64,000 nucleotides of DNA from Cloacibacterium sp. TD35 (lineage in GTDB: Bacteria > Bacteroidota > Bacteroidia > Flavobacteriales > Weeksellaceae): positions 1,990,001-2,054,000 of the forward strand of contig NZ_CP104850.1 of the NCBI RefSeq assembly GCF_028864635.1. The letters are read 5' to 3'. The number at the start of each line of letters is the position of its first letter. Positions within the stretch are counted from its first letter, which is position 1. The translations under genes were made by a program, and so were the position numbers. Shown piece after piece: positions 8,652 to 17,507 of the stretch. The notes under the pieces were generated by a model that did not search any database, was not told the DNA's origin, and saw only the letters and a list, made by a program, of their open reading frames with translations.

Positions 8652-9461
8652 CTAAAAATCCATAGTAAATGGTTCTTCTTCATTACTTGTAATTCCTAGG
8701 GCTTCATAAATATATTTGAAGGTAGAAAGTAAAACTGGTTTTCCATTAATCACCGCTACATCATGTTCAAAATGCGCAGAAGGTGTCTTGTCTAATGAAG
8801 TTACCGTCCATCCATCTTTGTGGAATTTTACCTGATGCGTTCCCAGATTAACCATAGGTTCTATGGCGACTACTAGACCATCTTTGATGACTTTTCCGCT
8901 GCCTTTTCTTCCATAATTAGGAACTTGAGGATCTTCGTGCATGGTTCTACCCAAACCGTGACCTACCAATTCTCTTACCACTCCGTAACCATGTTTTTCG
9001 CAATGCGTTTGAATAGCGTTTGAAATATCTCCTATTCTTTTTCCGCGAACACATTGTTCTATTCCTTTGTAAAGTGATTCTTTGGTTACTTGAAGTAATT
9101 TTTTGGTTTCTGGTGCTACTTCTCCTACTTCGAATGAATAGGCATGGTCACCATAAAAACCATTCATGTAAACACCACAATCTACAGAAAGAATGTCTCC
9201 TTCTTCAAGCGGAATATCTTTTGGAATACCGTGAACTACTTCTTCATTGGGAGAGATACATAGGGAATTTGGGAAACCATACATTCCTAAAAATGCAGGT
9301 TCACCGCCATGATCTTTAATAAAATCATGAGCTAATTTATCTAAATGTAATGTGGTAACTCCTGGTTTAATTTCTGCTGCAATCATTCCTAAAGTTTTAG
9401 AAACAAGTTGAGCACTTTCGCGCATTAAACGGAGTTCTTCTATTGTTTTAAGTATAATCAT
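8652..9461 (-). CDS. map: Methionine aminopeptidase, type I
   Basis: A 269-aa cytosolic metalloprotease that removes the initiator Met from new proteins. The five metal ligands are in place: D94, D105 (SVDCGVYMNGFYGDH), H168 (VGHGLG), E201 (AIEPM) and E232 (FEHDVAV); substrate His77 is in VVHGIP. It lacks the insert of type II enzymes. It is the last gene of a run HAD-like protein, four-helix-bundle protein, map, with gaps of about 50 nt, and ends in a strong terminator. Confidence 0.97.
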   Translation of the reverse strand: MIILKTIEELRLMRESAQLVSKTLGMIAAEIKPGVTTLHLDKLAHDFIKDHGGEPAFLGMYGFPNSLCISPNEEVVHGIPKDIPLEEGDILSVDCGVYMNGFYGDHAYSFEVGEVAPETKKLLQVTKESLYKGIEQCVRGKRIGDISNAIQTHCEKHGYGVVRELVGHGLGRTMHEDPQVPNYGRKGSGKVIKDGLVVAIEPMVNLGTHQVKFHKDGWTVTSLDKTPSAHFEHDVAVINGKPVLLSTFKYIYEALGITSNEEEPFTMDF

Positions 9462-9506
9462 TTTATTTAAAGAGCCATGGCAAAAGTAAAAAGAGCCATG
9501 AATTAT

Positions 9507-9854
9507 TTATAATTTAGTATTGTTTATAATAGAAGCTAAAATATTTTTAAGTTCTTTACTCTCCTGTATAAGAGATTCTAACTGTTCGTTTTCTGACCTT
9601 TCTAAAGCTTTAATTACTCTTAGCCAATAATTAGACTCTCTAGCTTCTCGAAGAGATATTCTTACTTTATTTTTAAAATCAGCTTTTGAAGAACCTGCTT
9701 GTGATTCTTCATAATTAGCACCAATTGAAGTAGACAATTTTGTTAGCTGTAATTTTATTACATTATATTCAAAATCACGAGGTAAAGTTCTTAAGAAAAT
9801 AATGCAGTTCACCCCAAATTTAAAAGTTCTATCTAACAGATTATTATTTTGCAT
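9507..9854 (-). CDS. Four-helix bundle protein (S23 / bAvd-like)
   Basis: A 115-aa all-helical protein of the 23S rRNA-intervening-sequence / four helix bundle family. Telltale segments are LDRTFKFGVNCI at the start of helix 1, LTKLSTSIGANYEESQ (helix 2 with the conserved GANYEE) and KVRISLREARESNYWLRV (helix 3). Relatives occur inside 23S rRNA intervening sequences, as free-standing genes, and as the accessory protein bAvd of diversity-generating retroelements. No rRNA, reverse transcriptase or template repeat was seen here, so this is a free-standing copy of unknown role. It sits 45 bp upstream of map and 53 bp downstream of the HAD-like gene. Confidence 0.85.
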   Translation of the reverse strand: MQNNNLLDRTFKFGVNCIIFLRTLPRDFEYNVIKLQLTKLSTSIGANYEESQAGSSKADFKNKVRISLREARESNYWLRVIKALERSENEQLESLIQESKELKNILASIINNTKL

Positions 9855-9907
9855 ACATTAGATTATAAAACTTGTTTCTTTTTACTTTTTACTTGGGTCT
9901 TTTAATT

Positions 9908-10339
9908 TTACCAAAACAAACCTCTTTTCTTTTCTTTTTTCATTTTAGAATAGGCCAAAACTTCGCCGCCTTCTACCCTGAATTCTATTCTTTCAGTGAT
10001 GATATTATAGATTTCTCCCCAACCTGGAAAACCTCCTAGGTTTCTATCATCTATGAATAAATCTGCATCTATTTTTCTAGATTGAGTTTCATCATCAAAG
10101 ATTTCACCTTCGAAACTAGAGTTTACGGCGTAGAATTCTAGTCCATTTTTTTTACAAAATTCTACAGCTTCTTCTAAAGATTTCCCGTGTCTATATGTCC
10201 AAAGAATTAATCTATAACCTTCTGACTGTAATTTTTTTAGGGTTTCAAAAGCAAAAATTTTTGGTTTTCCGATTGATGGATAAGCATCTTCTACAATAGT
10301 TCCATCAAAATCTATAGCGAGTTTTTTATTACTTAACAT
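9908..10339 (-). CDS. HAD-superfamily-like hydrolase, 143 aa
   Basis: A small HAD-like protein. Motif I DFDGT places the nucleophile/general acid Asp at residues 10 and 12. LILWTYR resembles motif II with Trp-Thr, and DADLFIDDRNLGG resembles motif IV (DD). There is no cap domain of note. It resembles the BT0820-type Bacteroidetes family, which lacks an assigned substrate. First gene of the run ending in map. A -7 element TATATTTG (minus strand) lies at 10358-10365, about 20 nt upstream of the ATG. Confidence 0.78.
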   Translation of the reverse strand: MLSNKKLAIDFDGTIVEDAYPSIGKPKIFAFETLKKLQSEGYRLILWTYRHGKSLEEAVEFCKKNGLEFYAVNSSFEGEIFDDETQSRKIDADLFIDDRNLGGFPGWGEIYNIITERIEFRVEGGEVLAYSKMKKEKKRGLFW

Positions 10340-10357
10340 TTACCGATTTAGTTTTTG

Positions 10358-10365
10358 CAAATATA
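10358..10365 (-). promoter_or_regulatory. Promoter -7 element for HAD / 4HB / map run
   Basis: Minus-strand TATATTTG matches TAnnTTTG and is followed by C. No good -33 element was seen. Confidence 0.45.
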
Positions 10366-10375
10366 AGAAATAAAA

Positions 10376-10399
10376 AAAGGCTAATAAAATAAGCCTTTT
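10376..10399 (-). terminator. Intrinsic terminator after response regulator
   Basis: AAAGGCT / AGCCTTT stem with a minus-strand run of seven T, after the response regulator stop at 10408. It lies close upstream of the HAD-like gene promoter. Confidence 0.75.
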
Positions 10400-10407
10400 A
10401 GAAAATA

Positions 10408-11073
10408 TTAAATCCATTTATTTTTATATGCCAGATTCATGACTTGGCTTCTAGAATTAAGATGGAGTTTTTTATAAATATTATTTACGTGAGTTCTTAC
10501 GGTATTAGGACTTATAAATAATTTATCTGCAATTTCGTGATGGTTATAGCCTTTTACTACTTCTCTTAGAATTTCCATTTCTCTGTCGCTTAATTGGTGG
10601 TCTATTATTGCATTTTGCATACTTGCAATAGGTTTGGGGGTTTCTTTTAGAAGTTCCATTGCTCTTCTTGCAATCGCTGGACTCATAGGAATTCCATCAA
10701 ATTGCACTACATTTTTTATGGCTTCTACAATGTTTACCCCTTTATCTTCTTTAAGCAAATAACCACTTGCTCCAGCCTTTATTGCTTCAAAGATTTTATC
10801 GTCATCTCCATAAATGGTCAAAACAATATACTTGATTTCTGGAAATTTAATAGAGGCAGACGCAATGGTAACAATACCGTCTAAAATAGGCATTTCTAAA
10901 TCCATTAAAACCACTTGAGGATAATCACTTTTTGGAAGAGTTTCTAATTTTTCAAAAAACTCTTCACCGTTTGTTGCTTCAAAAGCTAAAACCACGTCTT
11001 GATAAGGCGCGAGTTTTTCTTTTATGGTTATTCTATTAACCTGATTATCATCTACTATTGCTACTTTTATCAT
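10408..11073 (-). CDS. LuxR/NarL-type response regulator
   Basis: A 221-aa two-component response regulator. Receiver domain (1-125): acidic pair D8-D9, phosphoacceptor D58 in VVLMDLEMP, Thr in YIVLTIYG, Lys in GYLLKED. C-terminal GerE/LuxR HTH: LSDREMEILREVVKGYNHHEIADKL then ISPNTVRTHVNNIYKKL (written here in two parts). It pairs with the histidine kinase that ends 66 bp upstream on the same strand; a cotranscribed two-component system is very likely. Targets are unknown. Confidence 0.93.
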   Translation of the reverse strand: MIKVAIVDDNQVNRITIKEKLAPYQDVVLAFEATNGEEFFEKLETLPKSDYPQVVLMDLEMPILDGIVTIASASIKFPEIKYIVLTIYGDDDKIFEAIKAGASGYLLKEDKGVNIVEAIKNVVQFDGIPMSPAIARRAMELLKETPKPIASMQNAIIDHQLSDREMEILREVVKGYNHHEIADKLFISPNTVRTHVNNIYKKLHLNSRSQVMNLAYKNKWI

Positions 11074-11139
11074 TGTTTTTTATTGGTTCTACAAATTATT
11101 ACTACTTGTGTTTTTAGGCAATACTACAAATTACGTATT

Positions 11140-13830
11140 TTATATTTCGTAGAGTTCAATTGTGGTTCCAGAAACGTCTGAGTAAATATTAAATTTAAAT
11201 CCTAATTCCCTTGCTCTTTCTTTCATATTTTGAAGTCCAAAACCTTCTTTCAAGTTTTCTGTTTTAAAACCTTTCCCATTATCTTTTAGATAGATGATTA
11301 TTTTATCTTTCGAAATTATATTTACTTCTATTTTGGTTGCATGAGCATGTTTATATATGTTTTGTAGTGCTTCTTGTATTATTCTAAAGATACCACTACC
11401 TGTAGTAGCGTTAAATTTTCTATTATTTTCTATTTCTTCTTCAAAGATTATTCTTATTTCGTCTGTTTGTAAAAATTTTAGTGCATAAGTTTTGAAGTTA
11501 TCATATAGTGCGATAAGATTGGTATCTTTATTTCCTAATATCCAAATTGTTTGTCTAAGTAGTGCCAAAATTTTTTCTGCATCTAATCTTACATCATCAT
11601 AGCTTACCAAGCCATTATCTTTAGTATTATCAGAATGTTTAAGTTTGTCTATTTTAGAAATGAGGCTAGCTACGTAAGCACCAATATTATCATGTAAATC
11701 TCTACTGATTCTTTTTCTTTCATTTTCTAATTGATGTTTAACTCTCAGTTGATTGAGTTTTTTTATATATTTTTTCTTGTTAATTTCATTTAGATAACTA
11801 TATAAGAAAACACCGATAACCAATACAGACAAGAAGATGAACCAAAGCCTTATATAGAAAGGCCCCAGAACTGTAAACTCTATTTTCCCAGGAACTATTT
11901 TTTCATATCCATCTTCATTTACTGCTTTTATTGCTAAGGTAAAATCTCCCTGGTCAATATGTGAAAACTTGAGTGTTCTAGGCTCTTTAAAAGGTTTCCA
12001 TGCCTCGTTATTTATTTTATAAAATAATATAGTATTTCCAAGTATATCTTTATCTATGGATGAAAAAACAAATTGTAAATTCTTATTGTGGTCTTCGAAA
12101 TATATTTTTTTATTAAGGTCTATTTTTTCTCCATTACTGTAAACCCTTGTTAAATAGGTGTCTCTTACATAAGAATTTGGAACTATTTTACTTAAATCAA
12201 CAACTGATATTTTATTTTTAGTAACAATTGTTAGTTGATGGTTTTCTGGGGAATAACTCCCTTTTAAAATAAGATCCTCATGATTGTCAAGAAGCCTCAA
12301 AGAACCTACGGGTCTTAAATTATTCTTATATTTTAGCATTAATTCTTGGTCAGTCAAAATCCACATTTTGTGATGAATGTCCCTAAAAATTAATCTGGTA
12401 ACATTTCCTTTAAAACCATTGTCTTTATTAAATGTTTTAACAACTTTATTCTTATACAATAGGGAAACACCTTTTCTAGCACCTATGTAAGTGGTATCAT
12501 TATCTGAAAAAGCAGTGGTTATAAAGTTACTATGTAAGCCATTTTTTCTTGTGATATGATTTAAAAATTTAAAATTCTCATCTAAAAGAGATATCCCTGA
12601 TTCATAAGAAATCATGGCATAGCCGTTTTTAATCTTAAAAAAATTTTCAATATTATTAAAAGGTTTGTTATGATGTCTTACAAAAGAGTTTCCTTCTTGA
12701 ACAAATATACCACCTCCATAAGTGGTAAAAATAATTTGATTATTAATTTTCAAAATCTTAGAAACTCCTGAGGTAAGAGGAAAAGTACTAATGAGTTTTA
12801 ATTGATTACCATTTAATTTGTAGGTTTCTAATCCTGCAAATGAACCTAGATAAATATATTTTTCGTCTATAAAAAAAGTAAACGCATCTTTTCTTACTAG
12901 AATTTTAGAGCGTATTTTATCATTGCTAATAATATACAAAATACCATCAGAAAGAACATATTCCATGTTTTTATGAGTCATTACGGCTCTAGCATTGGTG
13001 CTTTTTACATTGTATGTTACTTTTGGGGTATTTTCTCGAATAATATATATTCCTCCACCTTGAGAAGAAATAATAACGTATTTTTTTGTTTTTAGAATCT
13101 GATTGATGTGATTATTTCCTAGTCCATTTTTTTCTGAAAGAGTATCAATAATTTTATTATTTTTTCTTCTGATAATGCCATTATCTACCTCTTCGAGTGA
13201 TGTATTATTAAATTTAATCACTTCTTTACGAAGAAAAAAATCTGCTTCTGCTAATTTTGTTTTAGTAGTGTTTTTCACCAAAAAGATATTATTACGCTCA
13301 CGCAATAAAGGAATTAAGGTTTTAACATTCTGAATGTTAATTGCAAAAAATTTCTCTTCTTTTTTACTAAAATCAATACAATAAACCAAGATATAGTTTT
13401 TATCATATGGCGAAATCTTAAGTCCTTTGAGAACTAGATTTCCTAAATCAGGGTACTTTACGGTGATTCGTCTCTTATTGGTATCAAAATAATACAATCC
13501 TCTTTCTGAAAGGTAAACAACTAAACCATTTTTTTTATCTGCAATAGCGTGGAAAATATAGTTTCCTGGCATCCCATTATCTACATCTAATGTAATCCAT
13601 CTTCCATCTTGATACGTAGCAAGGCCTTTGTCTGTTCCTAACCAAATCACGCCATTCTGGTCTTCGTTTGCATTAAAAACATAATTACTAGGTAAACCTT
13701 CGGCTTCGGTAATATTCTCTAAAATAGAAGCTTCTTGAGAAAAAAGAAAGGAAGAGAGCACAATAAAAAATAGGCCAACTACTTTTTTGCTTTTGGTACA
13801 AACAGATTTATAAAAAAAATTAGCCAACAT
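11140..13830 (-). CDS. Propeller-type sensor histidine kinase (Reg_prop / Y_Y_Y / HisKA_3)
   Basis: An 896-aa membrane kinase. An N-terminal signal segment (VVGLFFIVLSSFLFSQ) leads into a large periplasmic region with two-component propeller repeats (GLPSNYVFNANEDQNGVIWL, GLATYQDGRW). A Y_Y_Y domain lies at about 610-680 and one TM helix at about 684-706 (LWFIFLSVLVIGVFLYSYL). The HisKA_3 dimerisation domain has phosphoacceptor His713 in RDLHDNIGAYV, followed by an HATPase_c domain (N box LQNIYKHAHA, G box LKDNGKGF). It senses an extracytoplasmic signal and phosphorylates the adjacent LuxR-type regulator. The ligand is unknown; similar kinases often control polysaccharide use, but no glycan genes adjoin. 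A terminator hairpin overlaps its start codon. Confidence 0.92.
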   Translation of the reverse strand: MLANFFYKSVCTKSKKVVGLFFIVLSSFLFSQEASILENITEAEGLPSNYVFNANEDQNGVIWLGTDKGLATYQDGRWITLDVDNGMPGNYIFHAIADKKNGLVVYLSERGLYYFDTNKRRITVKYPDLGNLVLKGLKISPYDKNYILVYCIDFSKKEEKFFAINIQNVKTLIPLLRERNNIFLVKNTTKTKLAEADFFLRKEVIKFNNTSLEEVDNGIIRRKNNKIIDTLSEKNGLGNNHINQILKTKKYVIISSQGGGIYIIRENTPKVTYNVKSTNARAVMTHKNMEYVLSDGILYIISNDKIRSKILVRKDAFTFFIDEKYIYLGSFAGLETYKLNGNQLKLISTFPLTSGVSKILKINNQIIFTTYGGGIFVQEGNSFVRHHNKPFNNIENFFKIKNGYAMISYESGISLLDENFKFLNHITRKNGLHSNFITTAFSDNDTTYIGARKGVSLLYKNKVVKTFNKDNGFKGNVTRLIFRDIHHKMWILTDQELMLKYKNNLRPVGSLRLLDNHEDLILKGSYSPENHQLTIVTKNKISVVDLSKIVPNSYVRDTYLTRVYSNGEKIDLNKKIYFEDHNKNLQFVFSSIDKDILGNTILFYKINNEAWKPFKEPRTLKFSHIDQGDFTLAIKAVNEDGYEKIVPGKIEFTVLGPFYIRLWFIFLSVLVIGVFLYSYLNEINKKKYIKKLNQLRVKHQLENERKRISRDLHDNIGAYVASLISKIDKLKHSDNTKDNGLVSYDDVRLDAEKILALLRQTIWILGNKDTNLIALYDNFKTYALKFLQTDEIRIIFEEEIENNRKFNATTGSGIFRIIQEALQNIYKHAHATKIEVNIISKDKIIIYLKDNGKGFKTENLKEGFGLQNMKERARELGFKFNIYSDVSGTTIELYEI

Positions 13831-13850
13831 AATGATTATTAGTTGGCTAA
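13812..13850 (-). terminator. Intrinsic terminator that encloses the kinase start codon
   Basis: On the minus strand a 9-bp perfect stem, TTAGCCAAC (13850-13842) and GTTGGCTAA (13828-13820), is followed by eight T residues. The ATG of the kinase (13828-13830) straddles the loop and the 3' arm, and the T tract encodes residues Asn-Phe-Phe. It lies 33 nt after the gpmI stop, so it can end the gpmI transcript or limit read-through into the kinase. Confidence 0.75.
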
Positions 13851-13882
13851 AGTTAATAAATTATTTTAAAAATTTGAAATTT

Positions 13883-15412
13883 TTAAGAGACTAAAACTTC
13901 TCCTGTCATAATTTCTGGAATTTCTACACCCATTACTTTTAAAATAGACGGTGCTACATCTCCTAATTTTCCTGGTTTCAAATTCCAAGTTTGGTCTTTA
14001 TCCATTACAATTAGCGGAACTAGATTAGTAGAGTGTTGCGTATTAGGACTTCCATCAGGATTAATCATGTAATCAGAATTTCCGTGGTCTGCCAAAATGA
14101 AAACAGCATAACTATGTTCATAAGCTTTAGTAGCTACTGCTTCTATACATTTATCTACCGCTTCGCAAGCTTTTACTGCCGCTTCGAAAACTCCAGTATG
14201 TCCTACCATATCTGCATTAGCAAAATTTAAGCAAATGAAATCTGCAGATTCTTTTTCTAATTCTGGTAAAATAGCATCTCTAATATCAAAAGCAGACATT
14301 TCTGGTTTTAAATCGTAGGTAGCAACATCTTTTGGACTCGGACAAAGCAATCTTCTCTCTCCTACATATTCTTTTTCTCTGCCACCAGAGAAGAAGAAAG
14401 TTACGTGAGGATATTTCTCTGTCTCAGCTATTCTGATTTGAGTTCTCCCCGCTCTTTCTAGAACTTCACCCATAGTTTCTTGTAAAACTTCTTCATCGAA
14501 AATGACATTTACATTTTGGAAACTTTCATCATAATTGGTTAAAGTTACGTAGTAAAGATTCAATTTTTTCATTCCAAAATCTGGGAAGTCTTGTTGAGAA
14601 AGCACTTCTGTAATTTCTCTACCTCTGTCTGTTCTGAAATTGAAACAGAAAACTACATCATTTTCCTCAATTTTAGCAGAAGGAAGGTTATTATTTTCTG
14701 AAACGATAATTGGTTTTAAAAACTCATCTGTAACACCTTCTGCATAAGATTTTTCAATCGCTTCTACAGGATTTTTTGTAATTTCTCCTACTCCATTTAC
14801 TAAAGCATCATATGCTAATTTCACACGTTCCCATCTCTTATCTCTATCCATTGCGAAATACCTTCCTACAACGGTTGCTAATTTCCCAGTTGAGATTTTC
14901 ATGTGATTTTGTAAATCTTCTATAAAACCTTTTCCAGACATAGGGTCACAGTCTCTACCGTCTGTAAATGCATGTACATATACATTTTCTGTCAATCCAA
15001 ATTCTTGGGCAGCAGTTAATAGCCCTTTTAGGTGATTGATATGAGAATGAACTCCACCATCTGAAACTAAACCGATAAAATGTACTTTTTTATGATTCAA
15101 TTTCGCATATTCAAAAGCCATTTGAATTCCTGGCTCTAATCCTAGAGTATTTTTTTCTACCGCCATATTCAGTTTTACCAAATTTTGGTAAACTACTCTT
15201 CCCGCGCCTAGATTCATGTGTCCTACTTCAGAATTACCCATTTGTCCTGCTGGTAAACCTACTGCAAGTCCAGAAGCTTCTAGCGTAGTATTCGGGAATT
15301 TTGTATAGCAAGAATCTATAAAAGGTGTGTTTGCTTGGTAAATTGCAGACACTTTATTATCCGTTCCTAAACCCCATCCATCAAGAATGGCAAGTATTGC
15401 TTTTTTAGCCAT
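13883..15412 (-). CDS. gpmI: 2,3-bisphosphoglycerate-independent phosphoglycerate mutase
   Basis: A 509-aa cytosolic glycolytic/gluconeogenic enzyme that interconverts 3- and 2-phosphoglycerate through a phosphoserine. Metal ligand D11 is in LDGWG and the catalytic Ser61 is in QMGNSEVGHMNLGAGR. Substrate-binding motifs HAFTDGRD, VGRYFAMDRD and FNFRTDRGREI are present, as is the second metal cluster FILADHGNSD with NTQHSTN. Full length. Possible minus-strand -7 element TAAATTTG at 15435-15442, about 25 nt upstream of the ATG. Confidence 0.97.
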   Translation of the reverse strand: MAKKAILAILDGWGLGTDNKVSAIYQANTPFIDSCYTKFPNTTLEASGLAVGLPAGQMGNSEVGHMNLGAGRVVYQNLVKLNMAVEKNTLGLEPGIQMAFEYAKLNHKKVHFIGLVSDGGVHSHINHLKGLLTAAQEFGLTENVYVHAFTDGRDCDPMSGKGFIEDLQNHMKISTGKLATVVGRYFAMDRDKRWERVKLAYDALVNGVGEITKNPVEAIEKSYAEGVTDEFLKPIIVSENNNLPSAKIEENDVVFCFNFRTDRGREITEVLSQQDFPDFGMKKLNLYYVTLTNYDESFQNVNVIFDEEVLQETMGEVLERAGRTQIRIAETEKYPHVTFFFSGGREKEYVGERRLLCPSPKDVATYDLKPEMSAFDIRDAILPELEKESADFICLNFANADMVGHTGVFEAAVKACEAVDKCIEAVATKAYEHSYAVFILADHGNSDYMINPDGSPNTQHSTNLVPLIVMDKDQTWNLKPGKLGDVAPSILKVMGVEIPEIMTGEVLVS

Positions 15413-15434
15413 TTTAGTATTTTTTTTAATGATA

Positions 15435-15442
15435 CAAATTTA
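15435..15442 (-). promoter_or_regulatory. Promoter -7 element for gpmI
   Basis: Minus-strand TAAATTTG matches the consensus TAnnTTTG in the divergent gpmI/SUI1 spacer. No convincing -33 TTG was seen. Confidence 0.5.
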
Positions 15443-15572
15443 CGAAAATTCTAGGCATAGAATAATTCTTTTTAAAGACAACATTTATCAGTATTTAAAA
15501 TATTTTTAAAGATTAATTTTTCAGTTATCAGTTAATTTGTAACTTTACACTCCTTTTTTTGAAAACAATTAT

Positions 15573-15896
15573 ATGGATTTAAGAGACCAATTAAAAAACC
15601 TTTTCCCAGAACACGAGGAACAAGATTTTGAAATGCCAGAAGAAAAATCTGAGCAGAAGAATCCTCTTATCTGTAAATTCGAAAAAAAAGGAAGAAACGG
15701 TAAACCTGTTACTTTAATAGAAGGTTTCGAAGGAACAGATGAAGAACTGAAACAAATTTCTAAAAAAATAAAAACCACTCTAGGAATTGGTGGCTCAGAA
15801 AAAGACGGAATTATCGTCATTCAAGGAGATAATCGTGATAAAATCATGAAAATTCTTCAAGATATGGGTTATAAAACCAAAAGAGTTGGAGGATAA
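15573..15896 (+). CDS. SUI1/eIF1-like translation factor (YciH family)
   Basis: A 107-aa protein. A charged N-terminal tail (about 1-30, many Glu) precedes the SUI1 fold: GRNGKPVTLIEGFEG, LKQISKKIKTTLGIGGS with the GG characteristic of the family, and VIQGDNRDKIMKIL. YciH-type proteins are the bacterial relatives of eukaryotic eIF1, and some affect start-site fidelity. The role in Bacteroidetes is not settled. It is transcribed divergently from gpmI, followed 20 bp later by the nucleoside phosphorylase, so the two are probably cotranscribed. Confidence 0.9.
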   Translation: MDLRDQLKNLFPEHEEQDFEMPEEKSEQKNPLICKFEKKGRNGKPVTLIEGFEGTDEELKQISKKIKTTLGIGGSEKDGIIVIQGDNRDKIMKILQDMGYKTKRVGG

Positions 15897-15916
15897 TAAT
15901 TAAAAAATTAAAAATT

Positions 15917-16771
15917 ATGTTGAATAAATTAGCAGCTTCAGAATTGGTTTTAAATCCAGACGGAAGCGTTTATCACCTTAATCTTCAACCAGAAGATATC
16001 GCAGAAAAAATTCTTTTAGTAGGCGACCCAGACAGGGTTCCAAAAGTTTCTCAATATTTTGATAAAATTGAAATTCAAAAAAATAAAAGAGAATTTTATA
16101 CGCATACTGGAACTTTAAGAGGAGAAAGAATTACGGTAATGTCTACCGGAATTGGTACAGAAAACATAGACATCGTGATGAACGAACTAGATGCTTTGGT
16201 GAATATTGATTTAAAGGAGAAAGAATTCAAATCAGAACATACTGCGCTTCAGTTATTCAGATTAGGAACTTGTGGTTCTGTAAATCCAGATGTACAGGTA
16301 GATAACATGTTGGTTTCTCAAAACGTAGTGGGTTTAGATGGTTTAATGCATTTCTATCAAGATTATCAGTTTGAGAATGAATTTTCTAGAAATTTCATGG
16401 AAAAATTCCCATACGAAAGAATTAAGCCAATGCTTTATTTCTCTGAATGGACAGAATCTCAATACGATTACTTCAAAGATGCAAAATACGTAGGAAACAC
16501 GGCTACATTCCCAGGTTTCTATGCTCCACAAGGAAGACAATTGCGTTTAAAAGCCGTAGATGATAAATTTTTGGAAACACTTAATGATTTAGGAGTTACC
16601 AATTTCGAAATGGAAACTTCTGCGATTTATGGCTTGTCTAAACTTTTAGGACACAAAGCTGTTACCATTAATAATGTGATTGCGAATAGAAGACGTGGAG
16701 AGTTTTCTGCTGATCATCATCAATCAGAAAAAAACATGATTGAATGGGTATTAGAAAGAGTTATCAAATAA
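15917..16771 (+). CDS. Nucleoside phosphorylase (uridine phosphorylase-like)
   Basis: A 284-aa PNP/UDP family enzyme. The phosphate-binding start LVGDPDRVPKVSQYF, GIGTENIDIV, the central RLGTCGSVNPDV and the substrate-site NFEMETSAIYGLSKLLG with Glu-Met-Glu are all visible. The family cleaves nucleosides with phosphate to base and ribose-1-phosphate in nucleotide salvage. Uridine phosphorylase is the nearest guess, since the protein is longer than typical E. coli Udp but keeps the METS motif; purine specificity is not excluded. Its 3' end is followed by a bidirectional terminator shared with tag. Confidence 0.85.
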   Translation: MLNKLAASELVLNPDGSVYHLNLQPEDIAEKILLVGDPDRVPKVSQYFDKIEIQKNKREFYTHTGTLRGERITVMSTGIGTENIDIVMNELDALVNIDLKEKEFKSEHTALQLFRLGTCGSVNPDVQVDNMLVSQNVVGLDGLMHFYQDYQFENEFSRNFMEKFPYERIKPMLYFSEWTESQYDYFKDAKYVGNTATFPGFYAPQGRQLRLKAVDDKFLETLNDLGVTNFEMETSAIYGLSKLLGHKAVTINNVIANRRRGEFSADHHQSEKNMIEWVLERVIK

Positions 16772-16794
16772 GTCAGAAACTTTTTATTCTCAAT

Positions 16795-16826
16795 AAAAAA
16801 CCAGCTAGATTTTAGCTGGTTTTTAT
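16795..16826. terminator. Bidirectional intrinsic terminator
   Basis: AAAAAACCAGCTA / TAGCTGGTTTTT hairpin between the convergent nucleoside phosphorylase and tag genes. A and T tracts on both sides make it usable in both directions. Confidence 0.85.
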
Positions 16827-16840
16827 TTTTTAATAGAATT

Positions 16841-17401
16841 TCATTGTGTTTTAATCCAACAGTCTTCCACATGATCATTTACCATTCCTGTGGCTTGCAT
16901 GTGTGCATAAACTACTGTAGAACCCATGAATTTAAAACCTCGTTTCTTTAAGTCTTTAGCAAGAGCATCAGAAATTTCGGTAGTTGCGGGAACTTCTTTT
17001 AAGGTTTTAGGACGATTAACAATCGGTTGATGATTCACAAACCCCCAAATATATTTACTGAAAGAACCAAATTCCTTTTGAACTTCTATAAATTTTTGAG
17101 CATTATTAATCGTAGCCATAATTTTCAGCCTATTTCTTATAATTCCAGCATTTTGGATGAGCTCTTCTACCTTTTTATCAGAATATTTCGCAATTTTTTG
17201 ATAATCAAAACAATCAAAAGCTGTTCTGAAGTTTTCTCTTTTGGCTAAAATAGTGTACCAACTTAACCCAGCCTGAAAACTCTCTAAAATTAAAAATTCA
17301 AAAATTGTTTCATCATCATAGATAGGTCTTCCCCATTCTAGATCATGATAATCTCGGTATAAATCATCTTTTTCGCACCATGCACATCTTATGACTTCCA
17401 T
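16841..17401 (-). CDS. tag: DNA-3-methyladenine glycosylase I
   Basis: A 186-aa base-excision repair glycosylase. Zinc-site residues are as in Tag: Cys and His in RCAWCEKDDLYRDYHDLEWG near the N-terminus, and HMQATGMVNDHVEDC at the C-terminus. The helical HhH-like core includes ESFQAGLSWYTILAKRE and the GWxxF-like segment KYIWGFVNH. It removes 3-methyladenine from alkylated DNA. Together with the AlkB-like gene at 2.9 kb it gives two alkylation repair activities in the window, though they are not linked. Confidence 0.95.
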   Translation of the reverse strand: MEVIRCAWCEKDDLYRDYHDLEWGRPIYDDETIFEFLILESFQAGLSWYTILAKRENFRTAFDCFDYQKIAKYSDKKVEELIQNAGIIRNRLKIMATINNAQKFIEVQKEFGSFSKYIWGFVNHQPIVNRPKTLKEVPATTEISDALAKDLKKRGFKFMGSTVVYAHMQATGMVNDHVEDCWIKTQ

Positions 17402-17507
17402 ATTATAGATAGTATTGATAATTAATATTTTACAGCTATAAAATTTAATAAAACTTTATCAATTGGTTAACAAAATTTTGTGAAATTAGTGAGTAAATTT
17501 GTTATGT

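Noticed and set aside
9507-9854. Diversity-generating retroelement suggested by the bAvd-like protein
   Set aside because: No reverse transcriptase, template repeat or variable-repeat target protein was found within the window.
10408-13830. Polysaccharide-utilisation locus suggested by the propeller kinase
   Set aside because: No SusC/SusD pair or glycoside hydrolases adjoin; the neighbours are gpmI and housekeeping genes, and the kinase lacks the hybrid receiver/AraC fusion.
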